Part shown: positions 33,855 to 46,814 of the stretch, in pieces | How the letters are laid out: the number at the start of each line of letters is the position of its first letter | Numbering within the stretch: the first letter of the stretch is position 1 | Origin: an uncultured SAR86 cluster bacterium | GTDB lineage: Bacteria; Pseudomonadota; Gammaproteobacteria; Magnimaribacterales; D2472 | DNA length: 64,000 bases | Direction: 5' to 3' | Assembly: GCA_905181645.1 (NCBI GenBank) | Contig: CAJIYN010000001.1 | Span: forward strand, 1-64,000 | Notes under the pieces: model-generated | Databases searched by the model: none | What the model was told of the DNA's origin: nothing | The model's input: the letters and a program-made list of their open reading frames with translations, nothing else | Position numbers and translations under genes: made by a program

Positions 33855-34918
33855 TATTTCTGAAATCATCGAAGATGTAAAAAATGGAAAGATGGTAATC
33901 ATTCTTGATGATGAAAAAAGAGAGAATGAGGGTGATTTAGTATCATATCGATCTTGTGACTCCAGAAATAATTAATTTTATGGCTTCTAATGGCAAAGGA
34001 TTAATTTGTTTACCAATGAGTGCTAATTTATGTAATAAGTATGACCTTCAGATGATGACTCATAAAAATAGAGCTGCAAATAGAACTGCATTTACTGTTT
34101 CAATTGAAGCTGCAGAAGGTATAACAACTGGAATATCAGCAGCTGACAGGGCTCATACTATAAAAACTGCAATAAACAAAAATTCAAAAGCGACTGATAT
34201 AGTTCAGCCAGGTCACATCTTTCCATTAAAGGCTATGGATGGAGGTGTTTTAAGCAGAGCAGGACATACCGAGGCTGCTTGTGATCTTGCTAAGCTTGCA
34301 GGACTTCAATCTGCAGGCGTAATATGCGAAATTATGAATGAAGATGGCACTATGGCCAGAAGAGATGATCTTATAAAATTTGGTAAAGAGCATGAAATAA
34401 AAGTTGGAACAATAGCAGATCTGATTGATTATAGGCTTTCATCAGACTCAACTGTTGAAGCTGTAAATGAGAGAGATATATCGAATGAATTTGGTAAATT
34501 TAATCTTATAGTTTGGCGAGATATGATAAATGATGAGTATCATTTCTCATTAAGTAAAGGTGATTTAACAAAAGCAAAATCTCCTCTTGTAAGAGTTCAA
34601 ACTCAAAGTATTCTTCAAGATACTCTTGGAATTGAGGAGCTTGGAAAAAACTGGTCTATTCGTAAATCACTAGAAAGAATTGCTAAAGAAGATACTGGTC
34701 TTTTTGTGCTTATTAATCACAGAGATGCAAAGAGTTATTGGCTAAATATTCTTGAAGACAAAGAAGTAGAACCCAAAAGAAATAGAAGAGTTATTGGGGT
34801 TGGTTCTCAAATATTAAGAGCGCTAGGATTAAAAGAAATTACTGTTCTGGGAACACCAACAAAATATAATGCTGTTTCAGGTTTTAATATAGATATTACG
34901 GGTTTTATAAATGAGTAA
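33841..34918 (+). CDS. ribB: DHBP synthase fused to a degenerate GTP cyclohydrolase II domain (RibBX type)
   Basis: Makes the four-carbon riboflavin precursor from ribulose 5-phosphate. MVIILDDEKRENEGDLV is the metal/phosphate motif, then LICLPMSANLCNKYDLQMM, FTVSIEAAEGITTGISAADR and GHTEAACDLAKLAGL. The C-terminal part (about residues 215-355) aligns with RibA but lacks the CDCG zinc cysteines: LVRVQTQSILQDTLGIEELG stands where the zinc loop should be, so GTP cyclohydrolase activity is not expected. Such RibBX proteins are known in proteobacteria. One indel near 33945. The end overlaps ribH by 8 nt. Confidence 0.92.
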
Positions 34919-35342
34919 AATTCTAATAGCTTATACGTCCTGGTATAAAGAATATATTGATATGATGGTTGATACTGCCTCACATATATTAAATGAATCA
35001 AATTTTTCTATTAATTTTTCGTGTGCTCCAGGAGCTATAGAGTTAGCTGCGCTGGCTAAAAATAAAATATTAGTGAAGAAACAAGTTCCAGAACAAGCAA
35101 ATGACTATGTTGGAGTTTTATTTTTAGGCATTGTAATTAGAGGTGGCACTTCACATTACGAATTGGTAACTAATGAGGCATTTAGATCTATTGGCAGTTT
35201 GGCGATGGATTTTCCTGAAATTTCTATTATTAATAATATTATATGTGTAGAGAATCAGGGTCAGTTAGAAGAAAGAATAGAGAAGAATACTCAAAATAAT
35301 ACCAGAGCCTTGGTGGACTTAATTAATGAAAAATCTAGCTAA
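34911..35342 (+). CDS. ribH: 6,7-dimethyl-8-ribityllumazine synthase
   Basis: Penultimate step of riboflavin synthesis; forms pentamers or icosahedra. 143 residues, intact. APGAIELAALAK is the phosphate/substrate strand (usual PGAxExP), and FLGIVIRGGTSHYELVTNEA holds the catalytic His in TSHYE, where most relatives have TxHF. The sequence is divergent at both ends (MSKILIAYTSWYKEYIDMM). It overlaps ribB upstream and nusB downstream by 17 nt. Confidence 0.92.
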   Translation: MSKILIAYTSWYKEYIDMMVDTASHILNESNFSINFSCAPGAIELAALAKNKILVKKQVPEQANDYVGVLFLGIVIRGGTSHYELVTNEAFRSIGSLAMDFPEISIINNIICVENQGQLEERIEKNTQNNTRALVDLINEKSS

Positions 35343-35740
35343 ATTTAAAGTTGCGGTAAGAACTAGGGAATACCTAATTCAAGCTATATTTCAACTACTT
35401 TTTAATAATGAAGATAAGGATAATATTCTGCAACAGTTTGAAGATGAACATGCGACTAAAAAAGTAGACTTTGAAAATTTTAATAAAGTTTTAACAAATA
35501 TAGATAAAACCAAAGAATCTCTTGCTTCAATATTACAAGATGATCTGGGATTAAAGAATTCTGAATTAGAGTTAATCGACAGAGCTATTCTTTATTATGG
35601 TATTTATGAAATTAAAACCAAAGAGCTTCCTAAAGAGGTTGTTATTGATGAATGTATTCGTCTGTCTAAAAAGTTCTCAAGTCCTGACTCTTACAAATTT
35701 ATAAATGTGTATTTAGATAAATATCTTAAATTAAATGAAG

Positions 35741-35757
<17 letters not shown>
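35326..35757 (+). CDS. nusB: Transcription antitermination protein NusB
   Basis: RNA-binding factor of the rRNA antitermination complex. 143 residues, intact. [20 protein letters not shown] at the N-terminus and [51 protein letters not shown] at the C-terminus are NusB signatures. Overlaps ribH by 17 nt, the standard ribH-nusB arrangement, and converges on purA with a 17-bp tail overlap. Confidence 0.95.
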
Positions 35758-36958
<1,201 letters not shown>

Positions 36959-36968
36959 TATTTAGGCC

Positions 36969-37835
36969 TTATTTTGTCTTAGATTGATTTAAATATTTAA
37001 AGAAATCTGAGTCTGTGTCAATTAACATAACGTCTGATTTATTTTCAAAAGTTTCAACATAAGCTCTCATGCTTCTTGTAAATTCATAAAATTCTGGATC
37101 TCTAGAAAATGATCTAGCATAAATTCCTGTAGCTTCAGCATCGCCATCACCTCTAATTTGTTCAGCAGTTTTATATGCCTCAGCTAAAATAACAACCTTA
37201 TCTTTATCTGCTATAGCTCTTATTTCTCTAGAGATTTCTTTACCTTGAGATCTTAACTCTTCAGCTAAACGATTTCTTTGAGTTCTCATTCTTTCATAAA
37301 CAGAATTACTTAGGTTAGATGGAAGATCAATACGCTTGACTCTAAAGTCAATAATTTCAATTCCTAAGTCAGCAACTACATCGTTAAGGCCTGATCGCAT
37401 AGTATCCATTAATTCATCCCTTTCACCAGAAACAAGCTCTGTTACGGTTCTTTTACCAAACTGATTCTTTAATTCAAACTCTGTTCGTTGAGCTAGTAAG
37501 CTATTTAAACTATTAAAACTACCATTATTTGCCTGATAAAATTTTAGAACATCTGTAATTTTATATTTTACAAAAGAGTCTACTAATAGATATTTACTCT
37601 CAACAGTAAGAATTCTATCAGGCTCTTCATCTAAAGTTTGAAGTCTAGAGTCAAACTTCTTAACATTTTGGATTATTGGAATTTTAAAGTTTAAGCCTTT
37701 ATCAACATTTGGTCTAATAGCTTCACCGAACTGAAAGACGATGGCATGCTCTTTATCATTAACAACAAAAACACTATTAATGGTAATTCCTAGAATTAAA
37801 GCTGCTAGTACGGTTATGGTTGTAGATCTATTCAT
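36969..37835 (-). CDS. hflC: Membrane protease regulator HflC (SPFH family)
   Basis: With HflK forms a periplasm-exposed cage around FtsH and modulates its proteolysis. 288 residues, intact. N-terminal membrane anchor at about residues 5-24, FVVNDKEHAIVFQFGEAIRP, KIPIIQNVKKFDSRLQTLDE, RIDLPSNLSNSVYERMRTQR and IRGDGDAEATGIYARSFSRD. Start overlaps the hflK stop by one base (TAATG); purA follows downstream, the common hflK-hflC-purA order. Confidence 0.96.
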   Translation of the reverse strand: MNRSTTITVLAALILGITINSVFVVNDKEHAIVFQFGEAIRPNVDKGLNFKIPIIQNVKKFDSRLQTLDEEPDRILTVESKYLLVDSFVKYKITDVLKFYQANNGSFNSLNSLLAQRTEFELKNQFGKRTVTELVSGERDELMDTMRSGLNDVVADLGIEIIDFRVKRIDLPSNLSNSVYERMRTQRNRLAEELRSQGKEISREIRAIADKDKVVILAEAYKTAEQIRGDGDAEATGIYARSFSRDPEFYEFTRSMRAYVETFENKSDVMLIDTDSDFFKYLNQSKTK

Positions 37836-38875
37836 TAGTCTTCCTCACTCTTTTTATTTTGTTCCATAATTTTATCTAAAGGTAAATATAGAAGATTATT
37901 TCCACCCTCTACATCGATCATGATTTTTGTTGAATTTGATAGTACTGACTGCCTTGTATCTATGAATAAACGATCCCTAGTAACTTTTGGAGCTTTTTTA
38001 TATTCTTCAAGAAGTTTATCAAATCTTGCAACTTCACCCTCTGCATTTGATACCACTTCTTTTTTGTAACCCTCTGCTTCTTGAATTGTAGCTTGAGCTT
38101 GACCTCTTGCTTCAGGAACAATTGTTAAAGCATATCTTTCAGCTACGTTTTGGAGTTTTTCTTTATCCTCTCTAGCTGCAACAACATCATCAAATGCATC
38201 TTTAACAGCAGCTGGCGGATCAGTTTTTTCAATATTTATTTGCTGTACGATTAATCCTGTTTGGTATATATCAAGGTAGCTTTGCAATCTTTCTCCAACT
38301 CGTATTGCTATATTCTCTCTTTCAACTGTAAGCGTTTGATCAAGGGTATTATCGCCAACAACGTGTCTTAGAGCGCTTTCTGTAGCCTGTCTTAAACTAG
38401 CTTCTGGATCCTTAACATTTAAAACAAAGTCTTTAAGGTTTGCAATTCTATACTGTGCTGAAACCGTTACATCTACAATATTTTCATCTTTTGTAAGCAT
38501 ATTTGCAGACTGAGAATATCTTCTAGTAAGTGTTACATTTTCTATATATCTTTCATCAACACCTGCAAGCATAAAATTAAGACCCTCTTCAGCAGTTTCA
38601 TGGTATTGCCCAAATCTTAAGATAACCGCCTGCTCAGATGAATCAAGCTGATAAACAGAAAGCGATCCATAAATAATTGCAAATGCAAAAAACCCATAGC
38701 CAAAGATTCTTTTAACAGGCATCTTAAAACCATCACCCGATGATGAGCCGTTTGATTTATTGCTGTTGCCTCCTCCAAATATTGCAGAAAACTTCTTTAT
38801 TAATTCATCAAAATCCGGAGCATTATTATTGTTATTGCCCCATGGATCTTTATTATTTTTATTATCCCAATTCAC
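37835..38875 (-). CDS. hflK: Membrane protease regulator HflK (SPFH family)
   Basis: Partner of HflC. 346 residues, intact. Asn- and Gly-rich N-terminal cytoplasmic tail (WDNKNNKDPWGNNNNNAPD), membrane helix at about 57-75, SEQAVILRFGQYHETAEEGL, LDQTLTVERENIAIRVGERL, INIEKTDPPAAVKDAFDDV and EARGQAQATIQEAEGYKKEV coiled coil. Upstream is miaA; hfq and hflX, which usually lie between miaA and hflK, are not present. Confidence 0.96.
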   Translation of the reverse strand: MNWDNKNNKDPWGNNNNNAPDFDELIKKFSAIFGGGNSNKSNGSSSGDGFKMPVKRIFGYGFFAFAIIYGSLSVYQLDSSEQAVILRFGQYHETAEEGLNFMLAGVDERYIENVTLTRRYSQSANMLTKDENIVDVTVSAQYRIANLKDFVLNVKDPEASLRQATESALRHVVGDNTLDQTLTVERENIAIRVGERLQSYLDIYQTGLIVQQINIEKTDPPAAVKDAFDDVVAAREDKEKLQNVAERYALTIVPEARGQAQATIQEAEGYKKEVVSNAEGEVARFDKLLEEYKKAPKVTRDRLFIDTRQSVLSNSTKIMIDVEGGNNLLYLPLDKIMEQNKKSEED

Positions 38876-38931
38876 TGTTGGAGTTGTTGTTTTTTATATT
38901 ATAAAGTCTATTTGGGTATTAAATTTAATAA

Positions 38932-41422
<2,491 letters not shown>

Positions 41423-41460
41423 AAATTAATACATGTAATAATACATGGAAGAAATTGGCT

Positions 41461-42333
41461 ATGAAGAAAAAAATATTAATAATAATAATTAATCTATGGA
41501 AGATGCTTGTCGGTCTTCCCAGATTTTTACACAAACCTCTTGGTTATTTAATTGGTATGATTTTTTACATACTCCCTCTAAACCGCAATTTGTATAGCAA
41601 AAAAAATATTGACCTTTGTTTTGCAGAATTAGATTCTGATCAAAGAAGAAATGATGATAGAAAAAATATATTACTTTCTGGAAGAATTCCTTTTGATTCT
41701 GGTATTTCTTGGTTTTGGTCTGACAAAAGAATAAATAGCTCAATTGATTATGATATTAGAGGTTTGGATATGCTCCTTGATGAGCAAAAGCATAAGAAAG
41801 GTGTTTTGCTATTTTTTAAACATTCACTTCATCTTGAGCTGGATGCTCGTTTAATTGCAATGAATGCTGAAATGTATGGAGTAGAGAGAGTTCATAACTC
41901 TGATTATTTTGATTCAGTCCAGTCCAGAGGAAGATTGAAAGGTTTACAGGGTTCTGCTGATAAAAATCAGCCCATTAAATTTATTCGGTGGTTAAAAACA
42001 GGTAAAACTGTACTTTATGCAATTGATCAGGATTACGGAATTAAATCATCAGAAATAATAAAATTCTTTGGAAATGATGCTGCCACCATAACAGCCCCGC
42101 ATAAAATAGTTGAAAGTTCAAAATGTAAAACATATTTTTTAAATAGTTATATAGAAGATAACACTTTGATTCTTTCGCTAGAGAGTTTTGTTGGTGACAA
42201 GAGTTCGCCAATAAATTTTTCACAATCAATAAATGATTTTATAGAGAGTAAAGTAAAACTTCATCCTGATGAATATTTATGGCAACATCGCAGATTCAAG
42301 TCAACTCTTGGAAAGGATAATTTTTATAAATGA
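41461..42333 (+). CDS. lpxL: Lipid A acyltransferase, LpxL/HtrB family
   Basis: Transfers a secondary acyl chain to Kdo-lipid A. About 290 residues, intact. N-terminal membrane segment (about residues 20-40), then the catalytic Hx4E in FFKHSLHLELDAR, and YAIDQDYGIKSSEIIKFFGN, where relatives have a DQD motif. ATG 41461 is preferred over an in-frame TTG at 41455 because GGAAGAAA lies at a suitable distance. LpxL versus LpxM cannot be decided. The stop overlaps the next start (ATGA). Confidence 0.9.
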   Translation: MKKKILIIIINLWKMLVGLPRFLHKPLGYLIGMIFYILPLNRNLYSKKNIDLCFAELDSDQRRNDDRKNILLSGRIPFDSGISWFWSDKRINSSIDYDIRGLDMLLDEQKHKKGVLLFFKHSLHLELDARLIAMNAEMYGVERVHNSDYFDSVQSRGRLKGLQGSADKNQPIKFIRWLKTGKTVLYAIDQDYGIKSSEIIKFFGNDAATITAPHKIVESSKCKTYFLNSYIEDNTLILSLESFVGDKSSPINFSQSINDFIESKVKLHPDEYLWQHRRFKSTLGKDNFYK

Positions 42334-42885
42334 TTAATTTAAATGGAATTGAAAATATAAAAGGTTTTATGCTTCAACCAGTAGGCCCAGAAGCTTTAGG
42401 TTGGTTTAAAATATAACGCAAATCCCAGCAGTATGAAAGCTGCTTTAGAATCCTTTTTTAGTTCTAAAAAAGAAGATCAAGTTGTTTTTACTATTGATCA
42501 TCATAAAGGCTCTGAAGAGCATCAGCTTAATGAAGAGTATTTTGACTCTGAGATTTTTGACTACAGCTTAAATGCAGTAAATACTTTCCCACTCTTTATA
42601 AAAAATATAAGAGCATTTGATCTAGAGGATACGGTAATACCTATAGTTAGCTCATCAGCTAGCGTTGCTAAGGGTTGGAATAAGAATCTTGGGATGGTAT
42701 TTATAGATGGAAGCCATTCATTGGAGTCTGCTACTCTTGATTATGAAAGCTGGGAATCTCATATTAAAAATGGAGGTGCTCTTGTGATCCATGATATTTT
42801 TGAAGATCCTGAGCTTGGCGGACAAGCCCCATATGAGATATATAAAAGAGCTCTAGGTGAAGGCTATAAATTGCCTCAAATAGTA
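42330..42885 (+). CDS. Class I SAM-dependent methyltransferase, DHHKGSEE type (3' end replaced)
   Basis: Starts at ATG 42330 inside the lpxL stop: MINLNGIENIKGFMLQPVGP, then an indel near 42415 leads to VVFTIDHHKGSEEHQLNEEY, LGMVFIDGSHSLESATLDYE, NGGALVIHDIFEDPELGG and APYEIYKRALGEG. The SAM-binding GxxxG loop after ALE is missing, so a small deletion near 42445 is likely. Related proteins sit next to toroid-fold and glycosyltransferase genes in other proteobacteria. Substrate unknown. From about 42885 the sequence is AmpD-like. Confidence 0.75.
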
Positions 42886-43118
42886 CCTAAATTTATCATA
42901 GGTCATTCTGATATGGCCCCGGGGCGTAAATCAGATCCAGGAATGAATTTTCCATGGAAAAGGTTTTCGGAAAAAGGATTATCAATCTGGCCAAAAAATA
43001 TTTTAAATGTTCAAGTGGATTGGGATATATTTAAATATAATGCAGAGCGATTTGGATATCGTGCGCCGACTGACAATACTGATGGGTGGACTAAAGTGCT
43101 GGATGTATTTCGGCTTAG
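42885..43118 (+). other. Foreign fragment: N-acetylmuramoyl-L-alanine amidase (AmpD/amidase_2) C-terminus
   Basis: Reads PQIVPKFIIGHSDMAPGRKS then DPGMNFPWKRFSEKGLSIWP, the zinc-site HSDxAPGRKxDPG motif of AmpD-type amidases, and ends with GWTKVLDVFRLRF, the usual C-terminal peptidoglycan-binding-like helix. The style is alphaproteobacterial. About 230 nt, in frame with the methyltransferase but truncating both it and the convergent toroid gene. Confidence 0.8.
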
Positions 43119-43928
43119 GTTTCAGCAACCGTTACCCAAGGCTCTTCTTTTACACATTTAATTCCTAAGCCTTCAATATAAAAATTAGCAAGTGTATTTA
43201 CTATAATGTCTTTACTCTCATCTCTATTAAAAGCACCTGAAATTATTGGATAATACCAGTCCATGGAAAACCTTTTTCTGTCTATTTTTATATCAAATAA
43301 GCCTTCAGGATTTCTTATAGCTTTTTTTAATTTAAGATAAGAGCTCTGCCAGTTCTTTAGCTTTAATTCATCTGCGTCTTGGGTAATATTAAATAAGGCA
43401 ATTGCGCATTCTAGACTTTTATATATTGAGCAACAGCCTGTAAGCAATGCGTCATCATCAGGCGCGGAATCATCTTGTGCTGCCCACCTTACTTCACCAT
43501 TCTTAGACTGATAGCTAAGAACAAATGTTATTGCCATTTCAATGGTTGGGCCAAATTGATTTAACGTATTCTAAGTCTTTAGTTATTAAGTAATAATGAA
43601 GTAATCCGGTGCTCATATAGCATGAAAAATGAGTCTGTTTATTTGTTTGAGTTGCCTTGTCATTAACAAACTCGCTATACCAACTTCCATCTTTATTTTG
43701 ATTATTAACTAGCCAATCGAATCCTAGCCTTGCTGCCTCTAAATGTCCCAAAGTTGCTAGGCCCATTATTGATTCGATATGGTCCCATGGATCAAGTTTT
43801 CCTCCTTTAAGAGATGGAATTGCACCTGAAGGAGACTGGCAGGATTTTATATAATCTGCTGATGATTTATAAAAATCTAGATGAGTATGATCAAGACCCT
43901 CAAATGTCTTCTTTATTGGCATATGCAT
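43118..43928 (-). CDS. Prenyltransferase/squalene-oxidase-like alpha/alpha-toroid protein (3' end lost)
   Basis: Repeat protein of the terpenoid-cyclase-like toroid fold. IKSCQSPSGAIPSLKGGK, LDPWDHIESIMGLATLGHLE, NNQNKDGSWYSEFV and VLSYQSKNGEVRWAAQDDSA are QW-like repeat units. One indel near 43538. The C-terminus stops abruptly after EEPWVTVAET at the AmpD-like patch, so perhaps 50 or more residues are missing. The ATG overlaps the stop of the downstream-strand neighbour methyltransferase by one base. Role unknown; the context suggests surface glycan or lipid modification. Confidence 0.7.
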
Positions 43929-44631
43929 TATTTTTTTTGATAATACATAGCAATACTTTTTCCAAGTATTGGATTAAGAATCTTATCAAGAATCTCTAGA
44001 TATAATGGTTTTTCAAGGATTTGTTTTTCAAGAACCTTTTTATAAGCTCTAACTAATATATTTGTTTCTTGTGTTTTCCAAAACATACATCTTAACCACC
44101 AATATGGAGCATGCAACGAATGAAATTTTTCAGAAGAAATATAATTAAAACCATGGCGTGAAATTGTATTAATTGCGTCTTTCTTCTTAAAAATTCTTAC
44201 ATGACCACCTGGCATATTGTGATAATCTTCTGATAGCATCCAGCATACTCTTTCAGGCCAATATGCAGGAAAGCTGGGTAAGAAATAACCATCTGGTTTT
44301 AATACCCTCTGAATTTCATTTAAAGCATCTTCGTAATTAATTAAGTGTTCTAGCACTTCAGAACAAACTACCATATCAAATGAAGAGTCAGCAAAAGGCA
44401 TTTGATAACCAGAAGCCAAAGTAAAACCTGCTCCTTCATTAGATATAGATTCAAAATATTCTGCACCCTCTTGAGCAATTTTCAAAGATTCAGTGTGAAG
44501 ATCTAAGCCCACACAATAAGCATTAGGATATTTATCCATTATTCCAAATATATGTATTTGCTCCAGAGCCTAAGATCTAGAACCTTTGCACCATCTGGAA
44601 TATTAATTTTGTTGAAATCAAAAGTTAGCAT
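43928..44631 (-). CDS. Class I SAM-dependent methyltransferase (Methyltransf_11; one frameshift)
   Basis: ATG 44631: MLTFDFNKINIPDGAKVLDL (SAM motif I after one indel near 44560, LDLGSGAN), then YCVGLDLHTESLKIAQ, FTLASGYQMPFADSSFDMVV, CSEVLEHLINYEDALNEI and RVLKPDGYFLPSFPAYWPER. The C-terminal third is aromatic-rich (HSLHAPYWWLRCMFWKTQE). Overlaps the glycosyltransferase end by 14 nt and the toroid gene start by 1 nt, so the three form one operon. Substrate unknown. Confidence 0.85.
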
Positions 44632-45874
44632 TATTGCCTTTAATAATTGGTTTATGATTTTTTATAACTTTATTCATTAGATCTTCGTATTGTTTACCTA
44701 TAAAAAGCCAATTAAATTTGGTCTTTATATGCTGCCTGCCTTTAACTGCTATTTTATTATACAGATTAGGCTCAAGAAATATTTTTCTGACTGGTATCTT
44801 AGTTGGAACAGTTCTTGGATTGTTATTAGCTCTTAATATTGAATCTGTTATTTCTGGAATTGAGACTATTATTAACACCACAACTCATAGCCTCAATGAC
44901 AGGATATCCAAAGCCTTCATATAAAGAACTTACAATAGATATTGAGCTCTTTGCATACTCTTTTGCTATATCTTCTTTAGTAAGACCAGTCTTGAAATGA
45001 ACTTTTTCTTGAATATTTAATCTTTTTATTAATCGCGCAGTATGGCCTTCTTCTTTTAGTTTTCCTATTACTATTAATTCTATTTCAGGAAGATTTTTTA
45101 GATAACTCAGATAAAGCGTACAAGGAAAAATCTAAACCTTTTAAGGGGACATCTGCACTAGCAGTTGTGATTAGTCTATGAGGTATCCTTTCTATCTCAG
45201 GATAAGGCCTAAATATATTAGAATCTATAGCATTATGTATAACAGAAATATTTTTAGATTTAACTTTAAAATCGGTAATAATATCTCGCTTAGAGCTTTT
45301 TGATGGTGTGATAATTCTTTTGATTTGAGGAGCAACTTTTTTTTGCATTCTTAAAAAGGAATACCATCTATGCCTTGAAAATCTATAAATTAGGTTTTTG
45401 TTTGTTGCTAATTCATGTTTTAAATCCATAGTAATCGGATGATGAATTACCTCAATAAGTGGTGTCAAAATTTGAATATATTCCATGCCATAACTTACTG
45501 ATTGATTATCAATAACTAAATCATATTGATTTTTTAAAATATATTTTTTAGCTCTTGCACCAAAAGTTCTCATTTCTGGAAATCCTCCAAAAAGTACAGA
45601 TAGAAATTCATATAAATCAGTAATTGTTTTATTTTTATAATTTATGAATTTAAAAAATCTATCTTTAAAGTTAAAAGTTTCAAATAAATTTAAGCCAGGA
45701 GATTGTATTAATTTTATTTTATTATCTAGTTGTGGATATGGTGGTCCTGAAAATACAGTTACATCGTGACCTAAGTCCATTAAAGACTTTTGATAACTCA
45801 TAAACATAGATACCTTGACCGCCACCAAATGGAGCACTTCTGTAACTTAAGATAAGTATCTTTAAAGAATCCAA
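44618..45874 (-). CDS. Glycosyltransferase family 4 (GT-B, frameshifted)
   Basis: Sugar transferase. From TTG 45874: LKILILSYRSAPFGGGQGIY, then LMDLGHDVTVFSGPPYPQLD; RIITPSKSSKRDIITDFKV and ISVIHNAIDSNIFRPY; a C-terminal ELIVIGKLKEEGHTARLIK and SSLYEGFGYPVIEAMSCG (the EGFG..EAMxCG donor-site motif). Indels near 45790, 45090 and 44880; the stretch 44740-44850 also reads poorly. About 418 residues. Likely works on lipopolysaccharide or another surface glycan, given lpxL and waaA nearby. Confidence 0.85.
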
Positions 45875-45889
45875 TTCTCTAGGAGTTAG

Positions 45890-46090
45890 TATAGGTTAGC
45901 CAAGATTTATACTGCTCGCTTTGACCAGTAACGATAAGGCTATAAGTTTCTTGAAGTTTTTTAGTGGCGGCATTTGCGGCATTTGCGGCAGCATTTGCGG
46001 CTTTGGCAGTCACTATAGTTGCAACTTCAGCCCGAGCCACACGGGCTTGCAAATTAGCTATTTGAGCCAACAAATTAGATCTATTATTTG
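45890..46090 (-). other. Foreign fragment: alanine-rich helical protein
   Basis: The minus strand reads NLLAQIANLQARVARAEVAT then AKAANAAANAANAATKKLQE and TYSLIVTGQSEQYKSWL, ending in a stop at 45879. A 9-bp unit (GCATTTGCG on the plus strand) repeats three times at 45967-45998. The start is lost in ilvE and nothing joins it to the glycosyltransferase. It replaces the C-terminal half of ilvE. Family not recognised; a phage or surface coiled-coil protein is possible. Confidence 0.55.
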
Positions 46091-46751
46091 GCTTGTTAGC
46101 ATTGTTATTACAGACTGTCTGGTTATTCCATTTAAACAATGTTCAATTTTGGGTGTATATATCTCATCATTTTTTATGATAAATATATTTTCTCCACTAC
46201 CTTCTGAAATAAAACCATTTTTATCCAATAGCAAGGCTTCATCTGCCCCTTTATTAATTGCATCCTGAAGTGCCATTATAGAATTAATGTAACTCCCCAT
46301 AATCTTATTGCCTTGCACATGGTGATATTCACATGGTGCCGAGTATACGAAGACGTGCGTACTTTAATACCTGCTTCCAGCGCTTCGGGAGACATATAAG
46401 ACGGCCATTCCCACGCCGCTATACCCACATGTACCTTCAAATCTTTTGCTCGCAAGCCCATACCTTCTGAGCCTAAAAAAACTAGCGGGCGAATATACGC
46501 TTCTTTAAGATTGTTAGCGCTCACTACTTCTCTATGAGCAGCATTGATTTCATCTTGGCTAAAAGGGACTTCTAAATGAAGGATCTTTGCGGAAATATAG
46601 CTGGTCCATTTTTAGTCTCATAGGCTCTAACTCCCTCAAATACACCAGTTCCATAATGCAAAGTATGAGTAAGAATATGAATACTTGAATCATTCCATGC
46701 ATGAAAAGATCCATTTTTCCATATAAATTTTGTTTCAGTATTTACAAACAT
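46090..46751 (-). CDS. ilvE: Branched-chain amino acid aminotransferase (patched, 3' end missing)
   Basis: Transaminates branched-chain keto acids. ATG 46751: FVNTETKFIWKNGSFHAWND, then ILTHTLHYGTGVFEGVRAYE; then SQDEINAAHREVVSANNLKE and IAAWEWPSYMSPEALEAGIK; then NKIMGSYINSIMALQDA with the PLP Lys and FISEGSGENIFIIKND. About 12 residues are missing near 46595, and the last 100 residues after NGITRQSVITM are replaced. The middle third (46320-46595) has high G+C. Confidence 0.88.
46320..46595 (-). other. High-G+C patch of an orthologous ilvE
   Basis: Encodes KILHLEVPFSQDEI, LKEAYIRPLVFLGSEGMGLR and KVRTSSYTRHHVN, all proper IlvE sequence, but with about half G+C and codons (GCG, CGC, CCC, ACG) rare elsewhere in the window. 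Best read as a fragment of the same gene from another marine bacterium. Frame breaks flank it on both sides. Confidence 0.6.
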
Positions 46752-46814
46752 TTCTTGCGAGTTAATTTAGGTAAAGTATTATGACAAACTAGAAGTAAAT
46801 ACTAAAGGATGAAT

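Noticed and set aside
42330-43161. Novel methyltransferase-amidase fusion protein
   Set aside because: The amidase part lacks its catalytic N-terminus, truncates a convergent gene as well, and matches the size of other patches.
44718-44924. Plus-strand hydrophobic frame resembling a small transporter-like membrane protein
   Set aside because: Overlaps the conserved donor-site end of the GT4 gene on the other strand; hydrophobicity comes from complementing lysine/asparagine-rich codons.
45960-46010. Possible CRISPR or tandem-repeat array (GCATTTGCG units)
   Set aside because: Only three 9-bp units, in a coding frame for alternating Ala/Asn; no spacers.
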